From the NCBI GenBank assembly GCA_026389675.1, contig JAPLHJ010000218.1, positions 1 to 6,109 on the forward strand: 6,109 bases of DNA. Direction: 5' to 3'. The position numbers and the translations under genes were made by a program. The first letter of the stretch is position 1. Each line of letters starts with the position of its first letter. Shown one piece after another: positions 1-6,091 of the stretch. The stretch comes from Chloroflexota bacterium (lineage in GTDB: Bacteria > Chloroflexota > Dehalococcoidia > GIF9 > UBA5629). The notes under the pieces were generated by a model. The model saw only the letters and a program-made list of their open reading frames with translations, was not told the origin of the DNA and searched no databases.

Positions 1-525
1 CCTGGGGCCGGCGACAGCCAAGTAATCGGCCAGGGCCAGGAAGATCACGTCGATGCCCGTACCCTCGGTATCCCTGAAAAAGCGGTAGATAGCCCGGTGG
101 GTCGGCATACCCTCATTCGACATCTGGGCGGGGTGCAGGTGATGGTAGATTACTTTCTCGACGTATTTTATCTCGCGCGCGCTGAACCTCATGCGGTCGA
201 GTATCGAGGCAGCCAGCACAGCGCCTTCCTTGGTATGGCCCAGGAACCTTATCCTGCCATTTTCCTCGATGGTCTTAGTCCCGGGCTTGGCTATATCATG
301 CAGCAGTATGCCCAATTTCAATAACGTCCGGCGGTTGCTCCCGCTGGCAACCTCCTGGTTAAAATGCTGCTCGATCTCTTCAGTCCACGGCACGTCTGAC
401 CTGAGGTCCTTGCGCCCGTACACCCAGTCGCTCTCCCTCAAGATAAATTCCAATGCCGCAATGGACTCGATAGAGTGTTCAAACACATCCCAGTAGTGCT
501 CCTTCGGTTGTTTGACGCCTTTCAT
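1..525 (-). CDS. cca: C-terminal HD-domain half of a tRNA nucleotidyltransferase / poly(A) polymerase family protein (frameshifted from upstream half, runs off left edge)
   Basis: The minus strand stays open from an ATG at 525 to base 1 (175 codons, no stop), so the 3' end lies outside the window. The translation begins MKGVKQPKEHYWDVFEHS, which matches the family stretch that normally follows 'IIPEIEA' in the middle of these enzymes. Counting from that Met, the metal-binding HD-domain pattern is H17, then LLHDIAKP with H76-D77, then GHTKEGA with H97, YHHLHP at 127-132, and a likely final Asp in LALADYLA (D167). The domain belongs to the same protein as the head encoded at 531-1217: the two join in sequence once two bases are removed near 532-536. 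A separate start at 525 is poorly supported, because the only purine-rich tract (GAGG) is two bases from the ATG. I therefore read this as the continuation of a broken gene, not an independent one. The HD domain in this family is associated with phosphohydrolase activity; activity here is not shown. Confidence 0.85.
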   Translation of the reverse strand, partial: MKGVKQPKEHYWDVFEHSIESIAALEFILRESDWVYGRKDLRSDVPWTEEIEQHFNQEVASGSNRRTLLKLGILLHDIAKPGTKTIEENGRIRFLGHTKEGAVLAASILDRMRFSAREIKYVEKVIYHHLHPAQMSNEGMPTHRAIYRFFRDTEGTGIDVIFLALADYLAVAGPR

Positions 526-530
526 GGCCT

Positions 531-1217
531 CTATATCTCGGGGATTATCCGGCAGAGCAGTCCCAGGTCATCAAGGTAGCGGACGGAGTTGCCCGCAAAG
601 GGCAACGCCAGCACCTTGAGCAGTTCCTCCCTGATCTTTTCAATGGGAACAGTCTCCACGAGTTTGCTGTTCAGCCTGATGGTATCCTCGGTTATCGGTT
701 CTATTTCGAGGTTAAGTTCCCTTGAGAGCCTGACAGCGCGCATCAGCCTTGAGGGGTCACTTTCAAAGACCCTGTCGCTGACCTGCCTGAGAAGCCCCTT
801 TTTCAAATCTTCCTCGCCTCCCGACGGGTCGAGCAGCGACACTTCGCCGGATACGAAGGCTGCCAGGTCAAGCCCCATGGCGTTGACCGTGAAATCGCGC
901 CGCAGCAGGTCACGCCCGATATCGCCTGCATAGGAAGTTATATCTATGTGCCACGGCTCAGTTTCCCCGGCCACCACCACACGTCCAACCTTGTTTTCCT
1001 CGTCCAGCATCACGTAGCGGCCGTCCACGAGTTCAGCGGCCTCCTGGGCGATGGCCAGCACGTCGCCGCTGACCGCGACATCCAGGTCGGATGTATCCCT
1101 GCCCACCAGCCAGTCGCGCACAAAGCCGCCCACCAGGTAGGCTTTGCATTCGGGGAAAGTGCAGACCGGGGAAAGCCTGGTGAGTATACCCATCAGGTCA
1201 TGGCTGATTTCAAACAC
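531..1217 (-). CDS. cca: N-terminal catalytic head of CCA-adding enzyme / poly(A) polymerase family (ends early at a frameshift)
   Basis: This half adds nucleotides to RNA 3' ends, most likely the CCA end of tRNA; a poly(A) polymerase or an A-adding-only enzyme cannot be excluded by eye. Numbered from the GTG at 1217, the nucleotidyltransferase head has YLVGGFVRD (27-35), the metal-binding pair D44-x-D46 in SDLDVAVSG, and the RRDFTVNA motif at 106-113. The start of the RNA-binding region follows (DPSRLMRAVRLS, from 154). The frame stops at TAG 533-531, right after IIPEI, where full-length relatives continue into an HD domain; that domain is found in another frame at 1-525. The frame also opens with TTG at 1223, but a strong promoter has its -10 box at 1226-1231, so transcripts should begin near 1217-1219, after that TTG. 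I chose the GTG at 1217 (leaderless). The ATG at 1193 is the alternative, though it lacks a clear Shine-Dalgarno sequence. The URO-D-like gene upstream ends 50 bases before this start. Confidence 0.85.
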   Translation of the reverse strand: MFEISHDLMGILTRLSPVCTFPECKAYLVGGFVRDWLVGRDTSDLDVAVSGDVLAIAQEAAELVDGRYVMLDEENKVGRVVVAGETEPWHIDITSYAGDIGRDLLRRDFTVNAMGLDLAAFVSGEVSLLDPSGGEEDLKKGLLRQVSDRVFESDPSRLMRAVRLSRELNLEIEPITEDTIRLNSKLVETVPIEKIREELLKVLALPFAGNSVRYLDDLGLLCRIIPEI

Positions 1218-1225
1218 AAGCAAAG

Positions 1226-1254
1226 ATTATAGCCCCGCCCCACATTCTTGTAAA
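1226..1254 (-). promoter_or_regulatory. Sigma70-type promoter of the tRNA nucleotidyltransferase gene
   Basis: On the minus strand the -35 is TTTACA (1254-1249), the spacer is exactly 17 bases, and the -10 is a perfect TATAAT (1231-1226). The expected transcription start is about 1217-1219. It lies in the short gap after the URO-D-like gene, so the nucleotidyltransferase can be transcribed independently. The start falls on or just before an in-frame GTG, leaving almost no 5' leader. Confidence 0.65.
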
Positions 1255-1267
1255 GTCAAAACAACCT

Positions 1268-2371
1268 TCAGGGTATTAGCTGGTGCAGGAACGGCTCGGG
1301 GTTGGCCAGTACATCGAAGTATTCGTTCAACCCGGCATCAGTGAAAGGTTCCTCCGGAACTATATAGAAAGTAAAACCCTTGCTGCCGATCTCCTTGGCG
1401 ATGAGCAGGGCGTTGCCGGGGCTGACGTATATCTGGCACAGCTTCCCGCCATCCCGTATCCTCTTCAATAACGGCAGCCAGTTCGAATGTCCCGGGCATC
1501 CGGATCCCGGTACCCACTGGATACCTTTTAGCGACTTGATGGAAAGCAACATGTCAAGATGGCGCACCGCGCCCGGCCCATCAAGGTGGTAGAAAGCATG
1601 GTCAAGGTTGTTACACAGTTTTGTCAGGTCATCCAGGGCGAATTTTTCAAACATCTCCGGCGATATCATCGCGCTGAAATCGCACTGCAGCATGTAGCCG
1701 CGCCCCTTACATAGCATCGGCGCCCAGAATGAGGTCCACCTTCCCGTAGCTTTGGCTATTTTATAAGCCTCATCATAATAGCTCAGCCAGGCCTGCGTAA
1801 TGTCCCGGCAGCATCTGGTTACCTCGCCCGGACAATCATAGAGGTCATAGAGCAGTTGGCCGGTAGTACGGAACGAGGCGAGGATATCCATCACTCCCCC
1901 CATATCGGTATGCCCGATCACGACATTTTTTCCCCAGTTATCCAGGGCCGCGGCCGTCACCTCAAGCGTCCGGCGCCACCACGGGTTACCGGCGTCATAG
2001 TGGAGGCGCAGGTCATCATATGGAACCGGTTTATCTGATTCGAACCAGACGGTCACCTGTTGTGCCGAAGGTTTGACCGGTCCGCCCAGGAAGCCCGAGA
2101 CGATACCGGGGCCAAAATAGGGAAGCCAGTATGGATACGAGTCACCGCTGTATTGAATTGATTCCAGGCGTGCCTGGTAGTAACGGATATAATCGGCCAC
2201 CGGCTGACGCAGCATGAAATCCATGTTAAATTCCGAAGGGTCGGCGTTAACCGTGGTATCGAGGGTCTGTATCATGACCATCGGCCGGTCCATTTCGCCT
2301 TCCCACCAGGCTGACCAGTTTTTCTCAACCTCCCGCCAGCGGCTCTCATCAAAGTTCAATTTAATGCTCAT
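1268..2371 (-). CDS. Uroporphyrinogen-decarboxylase-like (URO-D superfamily) protein, substrate unknown
   Basis: This 367-residue protein resembles the URO-D superfamily, a TIM-barrel fold that includes heme-pathway uroporphyrinogen decarboxylase (HemE) and the corrinoid-linked methyltransferases (MtaA, MtbA, CmuA). Visible landmarks are VIGHTDMGGVMDIL (151-164), a late barrel strand with FYHLDGPGAVRHLD (260-273), IQWVPGSG (284-291) and LCQIYVSPGN (311-320). In MtaA-type enzymes a His-x-Cys pair plus a later Cys binds zinc; here the corresponding position appears to read H262-L-D264. Cys292 follows about 30 residues later. It lacks the usual N-terminal features of HemE, so heme synthesis is unlikely. 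ATG 2371 is preceded by GAGG with a five-base gap, which supports the start. The gene is divergent from proB with 75 bases between them; a TACAAT at 2418-2413 is only a weak -10 candidate. No corrinoid protein or methyltransferase partner is in the window. Family membership is fairly sure; the function is not known. Confidence 0.8.
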   Translation of the reverse strand: MSIKLNFDESRWREVEKNWSAWWEGEMDRPMVMIQTLDTTVNADPSEFNMDFMLRQPVADYIRYYQARLESIQYSGDSYPYWLPYFGPGIVSGFLGGPVKPSAQQVTVWFESDKPVPYDDLRLHYDAGNPWWRRTLEVTAAALDNWGKNVVIGHTDMGGVMDILASFRTTGQLLYDLYDCPGEVTRCCRDITQAWLSYYDEAYKIAKATGRWTSFWAPMLCKGRGYMLQCDFSAMISPEMFEKFALDDLTKLCNNLDHAFYHLDGPGAVRHLDMLLSIKSLKGIQWVPGSGCPGHSNWLPLLKRIRDGGKLCQIYVSPGNALLIAKEIGSKGFTFYIVPEEPFTDAGLNEYFDVLANPEPFLHQLIP

Positions 2372-2428
2372 AGCGTCCTCATTTCACGTCGCCTTTACCT
2401 GTGCCCATGCGAATTGTATGGTAGCAAA

Positions 2429-2437
2429 TGATATAAT
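2429..2437 (+). promoter_or_regulatory. Extended -10 promoter of proBA
   Basis: The sequence TGA-TATAAT (2429-2437) is a perfect extended -10 element. No good -35 is present at the right distance, which is typical when the TG extension is used. Transcription would begin about 2444-2447, and the proB ATG is at 2447, so the transcript would have a leader of only about 0-3 bases. Confidence 0.6.
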
Positions 2438-2446
2438 TTAGGCGCC

Positions 2447-3559
2447 ATGCAATACAAGCGTATAGTCATCAAGTTAGGCACCAACCTGATAACGGGCGGC
2501 AGCGGCGGACTGGACCTCGGCGTCATGGCCACCCTGGCCGGGCAAGTGGCTGAGTTGCACCGTAAGGGGCACGAGATAATCCTGGTATCCTCCGGCGCGG
2601 TGGCCGCCGGCCGCGAACTGCTGGGCATAAAGAACAAGCTTAAGGACATACCCTTCAAGCAGGTCATGGCCTCGGTCGGGCAGAACCGGCTGATGAATAT
2701 CTACTACGGACTTTTCCTGGAGTATGGTATAAACGTGGCGCAGGCGCTGCTGACCAGGTCCGACCTAACGGACCGCGCCCACTACCTCAACGCACGCAAT
2801 ACGCTGCTGGCCCTGATCGGCCTCAAGGTAGTCTGCATAGTAAATGAGAACGACGTGGTCTGCACGGACGAACTGGGCGAATTGAAATTCGGTGATAACG
2901 ATAACCTCTCCGCCATGGTTGCCAACCTGGTGGACGCCGATTTGCTGATATTACTCTCCGATGTCAAAGGCCTGTACACAGCAGATCCTCAAAACGATCC
3001 CGGTGCAAGACTTATCCCTATCGTTGAGAAAATCGACGTTAAAATAGAGGATATGGCCGGGGGCGCAGGCAGCGCGCACGGAACGGGCGGCATGCTGACC
3101 AAAATCGAAGCTGCGCGGCTGGCCACTTCTTCGGGGGTACCGGTTATCATTACCAGCGGCTCTCAACCGGATGTGATTACGGCTGCAGCCTCGGGCAAGA
3201 GCGTCGGGACATTTTTCACGGCGCGCAACAGCAAGATCGAGAGCCGCCAGCGCTGGCTTATTTCGGGACTGTCCAGCGCGGGCAGGCTGATTATCGATAA
3301 GGGAGCAGTGACCGCATTGCACCGGCAGAATAAAAGCCTGCTGCCGGCAGGCATAGTCGAAGTGCAGGGCAGCTTCAACCGCGGCGACGTGGTAGACATA
3401 TGCGATAACGGCGGCCATCAGGTGGGCAGCGGCATAACCAACTACAGCTCCGCCGATTTGCTGCGTATCAGGGGTGAGCAGTCCGGCGACATCGCCGACA
3501 TCCTCGGCTACGAATACGGTGACGAGGCGGTACACCGCGACAACCTGGCACTGGTTTAA
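2447..3559 (+). CDS. proB: Glutamate 5-kinase (ProB) with C-terminal PUA domain
   Basis: ProB phosphorylates L-glutamate with ATP to give gamma-glutamyl phosphate, the first and usually feedback-controlled step of proline synthesis in the cytoplasm. The 370 residues match a full-length two-domain enzyme. The amino-acid-kinase domain shows VIKLGTN (7-13), VSSGAVAAG (47-55), VNENDVV (132-138), FGDNDNLSA (148-156), LLSDVKGLYTADP (169-181) and HGTGGMLTK (211-219). An RNA-binding-type PUA domain follows from about 280 to 360. ATG 2447 is supported because only seven residues precede the VIKLGTN strand, as is normal. There is no Shine-Dalgarno sequence upstream; instead a TATAAT ends ten bases before the ATG, pointing to a leaderless transcript. 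proA follows after 18 bases on the same strand, so the two form an operon. Nothing in the sequence suggests a defect. Confidence 0.97.
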   Translation: MQYKRIVIKLGTNLITGGSGGLDLGVMATLAGQVAELHRKGHEIILVSSGAVAAGRELLGIKNKLKDIPFKQVMASVGQNRLMNIYYGLFLEYGINVAQALLTRSDLTDRAHYLNARNTLLALIGLKVVCIVNENDVVCTDELGELKFGDNDNLSAMVANLVDADLLILLSDVKGLYTADPQNDPGARLIPIVEKIDVKIEDMAGGAGSAHGTGGMLTKIEAARLATSSGVPVIITSGSQPDVITAAASGKSVGTFFTARNSKIESRQRWLISGLSSAGRLIIDKGAVTALHRQNKSLLPAGIVEVQGSFNRGDVVDICDNGGHQVGSGITNYSSADLLRIRGEQSGDIADILGYEYGDEAVHRDNLALV

Positions 3560-3577
3560 TTTTCAAGGGGGTTTATC

Positions 3578-4852
3578 ATGCAGGCGGATATCAACGAACT
3601 AAAGGAAAAGGCTAAACAGGCCAAAACAGCTTCAAAGAAGTTAGCTTTTACTCCAACCAGAGTAAAAAATGAGGCGCTGCTGGCCATAGCACAGGCCTTG
3701 CTCGATAAGGAGGATATCATCCTCCACAACAACGGGAAGGACTACAAAGAGGCCGAGGCCTCCGGCATGAGCGCGGCTATGCTCGACCGCCTGATGCTCG
3801 ATGCAAAACGGCTGAAAAGCATCTCGGATGACGTTAAAACAGTCGCCGCGCTGCCCGACCCGGTGGGCGAGATAATCGAGGAGCGCGCCCTGCCCAACGG
3901 CCTCATCCTGACCAAGAAGCGCGTACCCCTGGGCGTGATAGGCGCTATCTATGAGAGCCGTCCCAACGTAACCGTGGACATATCGGTGCTCTGCCTCAAG
4001 GCGGGCAACGCGGTGGTGCTGCGCGGTGGCAAGGAGTCCGCACGCTCCAACCTGGCGCTGGCCTCAACCGTGCAGGAAGCCGCCTATAAATCGGGCCTTC
4101 CGGGGGGATCCGTGCAATTCATCGAATCGCCCGACCGCGGCCTGGTAGACCACATGCTGAAAATGAAGGAGTATATAGACCTCGTCATCCCGCGCGGCGG
4201 CGCCCCTCTGATCAAGTTCGTCAGGGACAACGCCGCCATGGCCGTGGTGGCCGGCGGCATCGGCGTTTGCCATATATACGTGGATAAGAGCGCTAAAATA
4301 GACAACGCTGTTGCCATAGCCTACAACGCCAAGGTACAACGCCCCACGGTCTGCAACGCACTCGACTGCGTGCTCGTACATAAAGATGCAGCCGCTAAAT
4401 TCCTGCCCCTCATGGCGAAGGAATGGGCCAAAGCCGGGGTAGAGATGCATTGCGATAAACGCTCTCTGGAGATACTCAAATCATCCGCGGGACTAAATAT
4501 CAAACCCGCTGTGGATGACGACTGGGGTAAGGAATTCCTGGCACTCATTGGGGCCATCAGGGTAGTGGATTCATTGGACGAAGCCCTTGAGCACATCGAC
4601 CACTACGGTTCGGGACACTCCGAGGCCATAGCCAGCGAGGACAAAGCCTCGATAGAACGTTTCCTCAACGAGGTGGATGCCGCCTGCGTCTATGCCAACG
4701 CCAGCACGCGCTTCACCGACGGAGCGCAGTTCGGAATGGGGGCCGAGATAGGCATCAGCACGCAGAAGTTCCATGCCCGCGGCCCTATGGCACTGAGGGA
4801 GATAACCAGCTACAAGTGGTGCATTACTGGGAGCGGGCAGGTCAGGCCATAA
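3578..4852 (+). CDS. proA: Gamma-glutamyl phosphate reductase (ProA)
   Basis: ProA reduces gamma-glutamyl phosphate with NADPH to glutamate 5-semialdehyde, which cyclises to the proline precursor pyrroline-5-carboxylate. The 424-residue length is normal for this aldehyde-dehydrogenase-fold family. Motifs seen are the nucleotide-binding region around GVIGAIYESRPNVTVD (119-134), VLRGGKES (147-154), VIPRGG (203-208), the catalytic Cys259 in QRPTVCNAL (254-262), YGSGHSEAI (343-351) and the C-terminal signature from NASTRFTDG (374-382) through FGMGAEIG to HARGPM (399-404). The start is supported by AAGGGGG at 3565-3571, six bases before ATG 3578, a conventional ribosome site unlike that of proB. 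It is the second gene of the proBA operon; no proC (pyrroline-5-carboxylate reductase) is present in the window. It converges on the small membrane-protein gene, with only 12 bases between the two stop codons. Confidence 0.97.
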   Translation: MQADINELKEKAKQAKTASKKLAFTPTRVKNEALLAIAQALLDKEDIILHNNGKDYKEAEASGMSAAMLDRLMLDAKRLKSISDDVKTVAALPDPVGEIIEERALPNGLILTKKRVPLGVIGAIYESRPNVTVDISVLCLKAGNAVVLRGGKESARSNLALASTVQEAAYKSGLPGGSVQFIESPDRGLVDHMLKMKEYIDLVIPRGGAPLIKFVRDNAAMAVVAGGIGVCHIYVDKSAKIDNAVAIAYNAKVQRPTVCNALDCVLVHKDAAAKFLPLMAKEWAKAGVEMHCDKRSLEILKSSAGLNIKPAVDDDWGKEFLALIGAIRVVDSLDEALEHIDHYGSGHSEAIASEDKASIERFLNEVDAACVYANASTRFTDGAQFGMGAEIGISTQKFHARGPMALREITSYKWCITGSGQVRP

Positions 4853-4864
4853 TTAATTACGCAA

Positions 4865-5077
4865 TTATCCCCTCAAGACAAGTTGACAATAAAGCAAATA
4901 AGCGAATCCTAAAATGACGAGAATAATACCGTACAGCAGCATGTTCCTTCCCCTGCTCTGTTTCTTCTGTTCTGGTGCTGCCAGATAACTACCCAAATAG
5001 GTCATTACTGCTCCGATACCAATCACGACTAATCCCAAGCCTAAAACCACCAGCCTGTACACTATGTTTGTATCCAT
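4865..5077 (-). CDS. Small protein with two predicted membrane segments, function unknown
   Basis: I do not recognise this 70-residue protein. It has two hydrophobic stretches, about residues 7-30 (rich in Leu, Val, Gly) and 47-66. They are joined by a charged, basic loop (PEQKKQSRGR, 35-44), which by the positive-inside rule should face the cytoplasm, giving a hairpin with both ends outside. There is no cleavable signal peptide and no catalytic motif. The start at ATG 5077 has an upstream AGAGGA, with ten bases between it and the ATG, slightly long but usable. A plausible promoter lies at 5132-5159. The promoter, ribosome site and clean hydrophobic pattern together make it a real gene rather than a chance ORF. 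It lies between the end of proA (convergent) and the end of rph (same strand, 123 bases upstream), and neither neighbour suggests a role. Confidence 0.65.
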   Translation of the reverse strand: MDTNIVYRLVVLGLGLVVIGIGAVMTYLGSYLAAPEQKKQSRGRNMLLYGIILVILGFAYLLYCQLVLRG

Positions 5078-5131
5078 GCTTATTGCTTCCTCTTTAAGAA
5101 TTTGATCACATACAAGTGCGCCCGAATCGTT

Positions 5132-5159
5132 ATAATAGCAGGCACTATTGCAGCAACAA
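5132..5159 (-). promoter_or_regulatory. Predicted promoter of the small membrane-protein gene
   Basis: On the minus strand TTGTTG (5159-5154) is followed by 16 bases and TATTAT (5137-5132). The hexamer is preceded by TGC, giving an extended -10. Transcription would begin near 5125, with a leader of about 48 bases before ATG 5077. The -35 lies immediately next to the palindromic repeat at 5161-5191. Confidence 0.45.
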
Positions 5160-5160
5160 A

Positions 5161-5191
5161 TTCGGGCGGGTCTAAAGACCCGCGCCCTACG
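5161..5191. repeat. Palindromic element downstream of rph
   Basis: The arms GCGGGTCT (5166-5173) and AGACCCGC (5176-5183) are perfectly complementary over eight pairs with a two-base centre, so the drawn hairpin would need to open one or two pairs. GG at 5164-5165 can extend the stem with CC at 5185-5186 if G5184 bulges. The tail CCCTACGG is typical of dispersed GC-rich palindromes seen in many bacterial genomes; that resemblance is from general familiarity and was not searched. It begins about ten bases past the rph stop codon. On the minus strand it is followed by GAATTTGTTG, too weak a T-tract to call an intrinsic terminator, though it could still protect or end the rph transcript. Confidence 0.55.
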
Positions 5192-5200
5192 GTATCGAGG

Positions 5201-5920
5201 TTATTTCAGCGCTTCGAGCGCCTTTTTCTGTTCCTCGAAAAGCTGCTTGATGCCTTTATCAGCCAGTGTCACCATGGCGTCCATCATTTCACGTGAAAAC
5301 GGTTTGCCCTCCGCCGTACCCTGCATCTCCACGAAATCGCCCTTATCGGTCATCACCACGTTGAAATCCACGGCCGCCCGCGAATCCTCCTCATAGCAGA
5401 GGTCAAGCAGCTTCTGCCTGTCCACCACGCCCACGCTGGTGGCAGCCACCGCGTATTTAAACGGCATGACCTTGTATATGCCCTGCTTCCGCAGCTTGCT
5501 TACCGCGATGAAAAGCGCCACATAGGCGCCGGTGATGCTGGCCGTACGTGTGCCTCCGTCGGCCTGCAGTACATCGCAATCGATGGCGAATGTGCGTTCG
5601 CCCAGTGAGTCCATGTCCACCGCGGCGCGCAGGCTCCTGCCTATCAGGCGCTGTATCTCCTGGGAACGGCCCTGTTGCTTTTCAGGGTTGCGTGGCGTGC
5701 GTGTATGAGTCGCCCGCGGCAGCATGGCATACTCAGCCGTCACCCAGCCACTGCCCTGTCCTTTCATAAAAAACGGCACCCTGTCCTCGACGCTCACGGC
5801 GCATAGTACCCTGGTATTTCCTATCTCGATCAGTGCCGAACCTTCGGGATAATCCTGGTAGCCCAGGGTTATCTTCACCGGCCTCATCTCGTCGTTGGCG
5901 CGCCCGTCTTTTCTTGCCAT
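5201..5920 (-). CDS. rph: Ribonuclease PH
   Basis: RNase PH is a phosphate-dependent 3'-5' exoribonuclease that trims the 3' trailer of tRNA precursors and takes part in RNA turnover; the family works as a ring-shaped hexamer in the cytoplasm. The 239-residue length is full. Motifs seen are RKDGRANDEMRPVK (3-16), GSGWVTAEYAMLPRATHTR (56-74), the phosphate-binding region GRSQEIQRLIGRSLR (84-98), DCDVLQADGGTRTASITGA (114-132) and YEEDSRAAVDFNVVMT (176-191), whose D179 and D185 fit the family's catalytic acidic pair. ATG 5920 is backed by GAGAGGA (5933-5927), six bases upstream, and by an extended -10 promoter at 5951-5959. Dehalococcoidia and other bacteria often place rph beside a nucleotide-triphosphate pyrophosphatase gene, but none follows here; a palindrome and a separately promoted small gene come next. 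Confidence 0.97.
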   Translation of the reverse strand: MARKDGRANDEMRPVKITLGYQDYPEGSALIEIGNTRVLCAVSVEDRVPFFMKGQGSGWVTAEYAMLPRATHTRTPRNPEKQQGRSQEIQRLIGRSLRAAVDMDSLGERTFAIDCDVLQADGGTRTASITGAYVALFIAVSKLRKQGIYKVMPFKYAVAATSVGVVDRQKLLDLCYEEDSRAAVDFNVVMTDKGDFVEMQGTAEGKPFSREMMDAMVTLADKGIKQLFEEQKKALEALK

Positions 5921-5950
5921 TATTTTTCCTCTCGCATCAATTGATTGCGC

Positions 5951-5959
5951 AGTATAACA
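5951..5959 (-). promoter_or_regulatory. Extended -10 promoter of rph
   Basis: The minus strand reads TGT-TATACT (5959-5951), an extended -10 one base from consensus. The -35 position is poor (TGCAAT at a 17-base spacing). Transcription would begin near 5944, giving a leader of about 24 bases that contains the rph ribosome site GAGAGGA. The 10-base palindrome ATCAATTGAT (5936-5945) spans the predicted start point and could be an operator, though it may be chance. Confidence 0.5.
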
Positions 5960-6091
5960 TCCTTAACTATTTCATTGCACTATTGAACACGCTATGGCAA
6001 AATTACTAATCCAATTGACCGTTAGTCAGCAATCGATACTTATCCGGCATCAAGCGATACAGGAACCTATACACAGCTCAAGGATTATCCA

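Noticed and set aside
97..496. Plus-strand ORFs over the HD-domain half
   Set aside because: The minus strand here encodes a clear HD domain with its metal ligands; the plus-strand frames are chance openings.
1232..1267. Terminator between the URO-D-like gene and the nucleotidyltransferase
   Set aside because: No hairpin followed by a T-tract is present; the G-rich run is the promoter spacer.
2393..2437. A -35 box for proB (TTTACC at 2394-2399 or TTGTAT at 2414-2419)
   Set aside because: Spacers to TATAAT would be 32 and 12 bases, both outside the usable range; the extended -10 alone is the better reading.
2951..3535. Long minus-strand ORF (194 codons) inside proB
   Set aside because: It is a shadow of proB: the sense frame has all glutamate-kinase motifs, and the antisense translation has no recognisable domain.
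4064..4450. Minus-strand ORF of 128 codons inside proA
   Set aside because: It lies opposite the catalytic core of proA, is rich in His and Asp from complement codons, and has no convincing start signals.
4846..4867. ATAATT...AATTAT inverted repeat at the end of proA, as a bidirectional terminator
   Set aside because: The stem is six A-T pairs only and no T-tract follows; too weak to call a terminator.
5102..5136. Plus-strand promoter TTGATC ... TATAAT (5131-5136)
   Set aside because: The spacer is 23 bases and no plus-strand gene follows; the same AT-rich core is better explained as the minus-strand -10 TATTAT.
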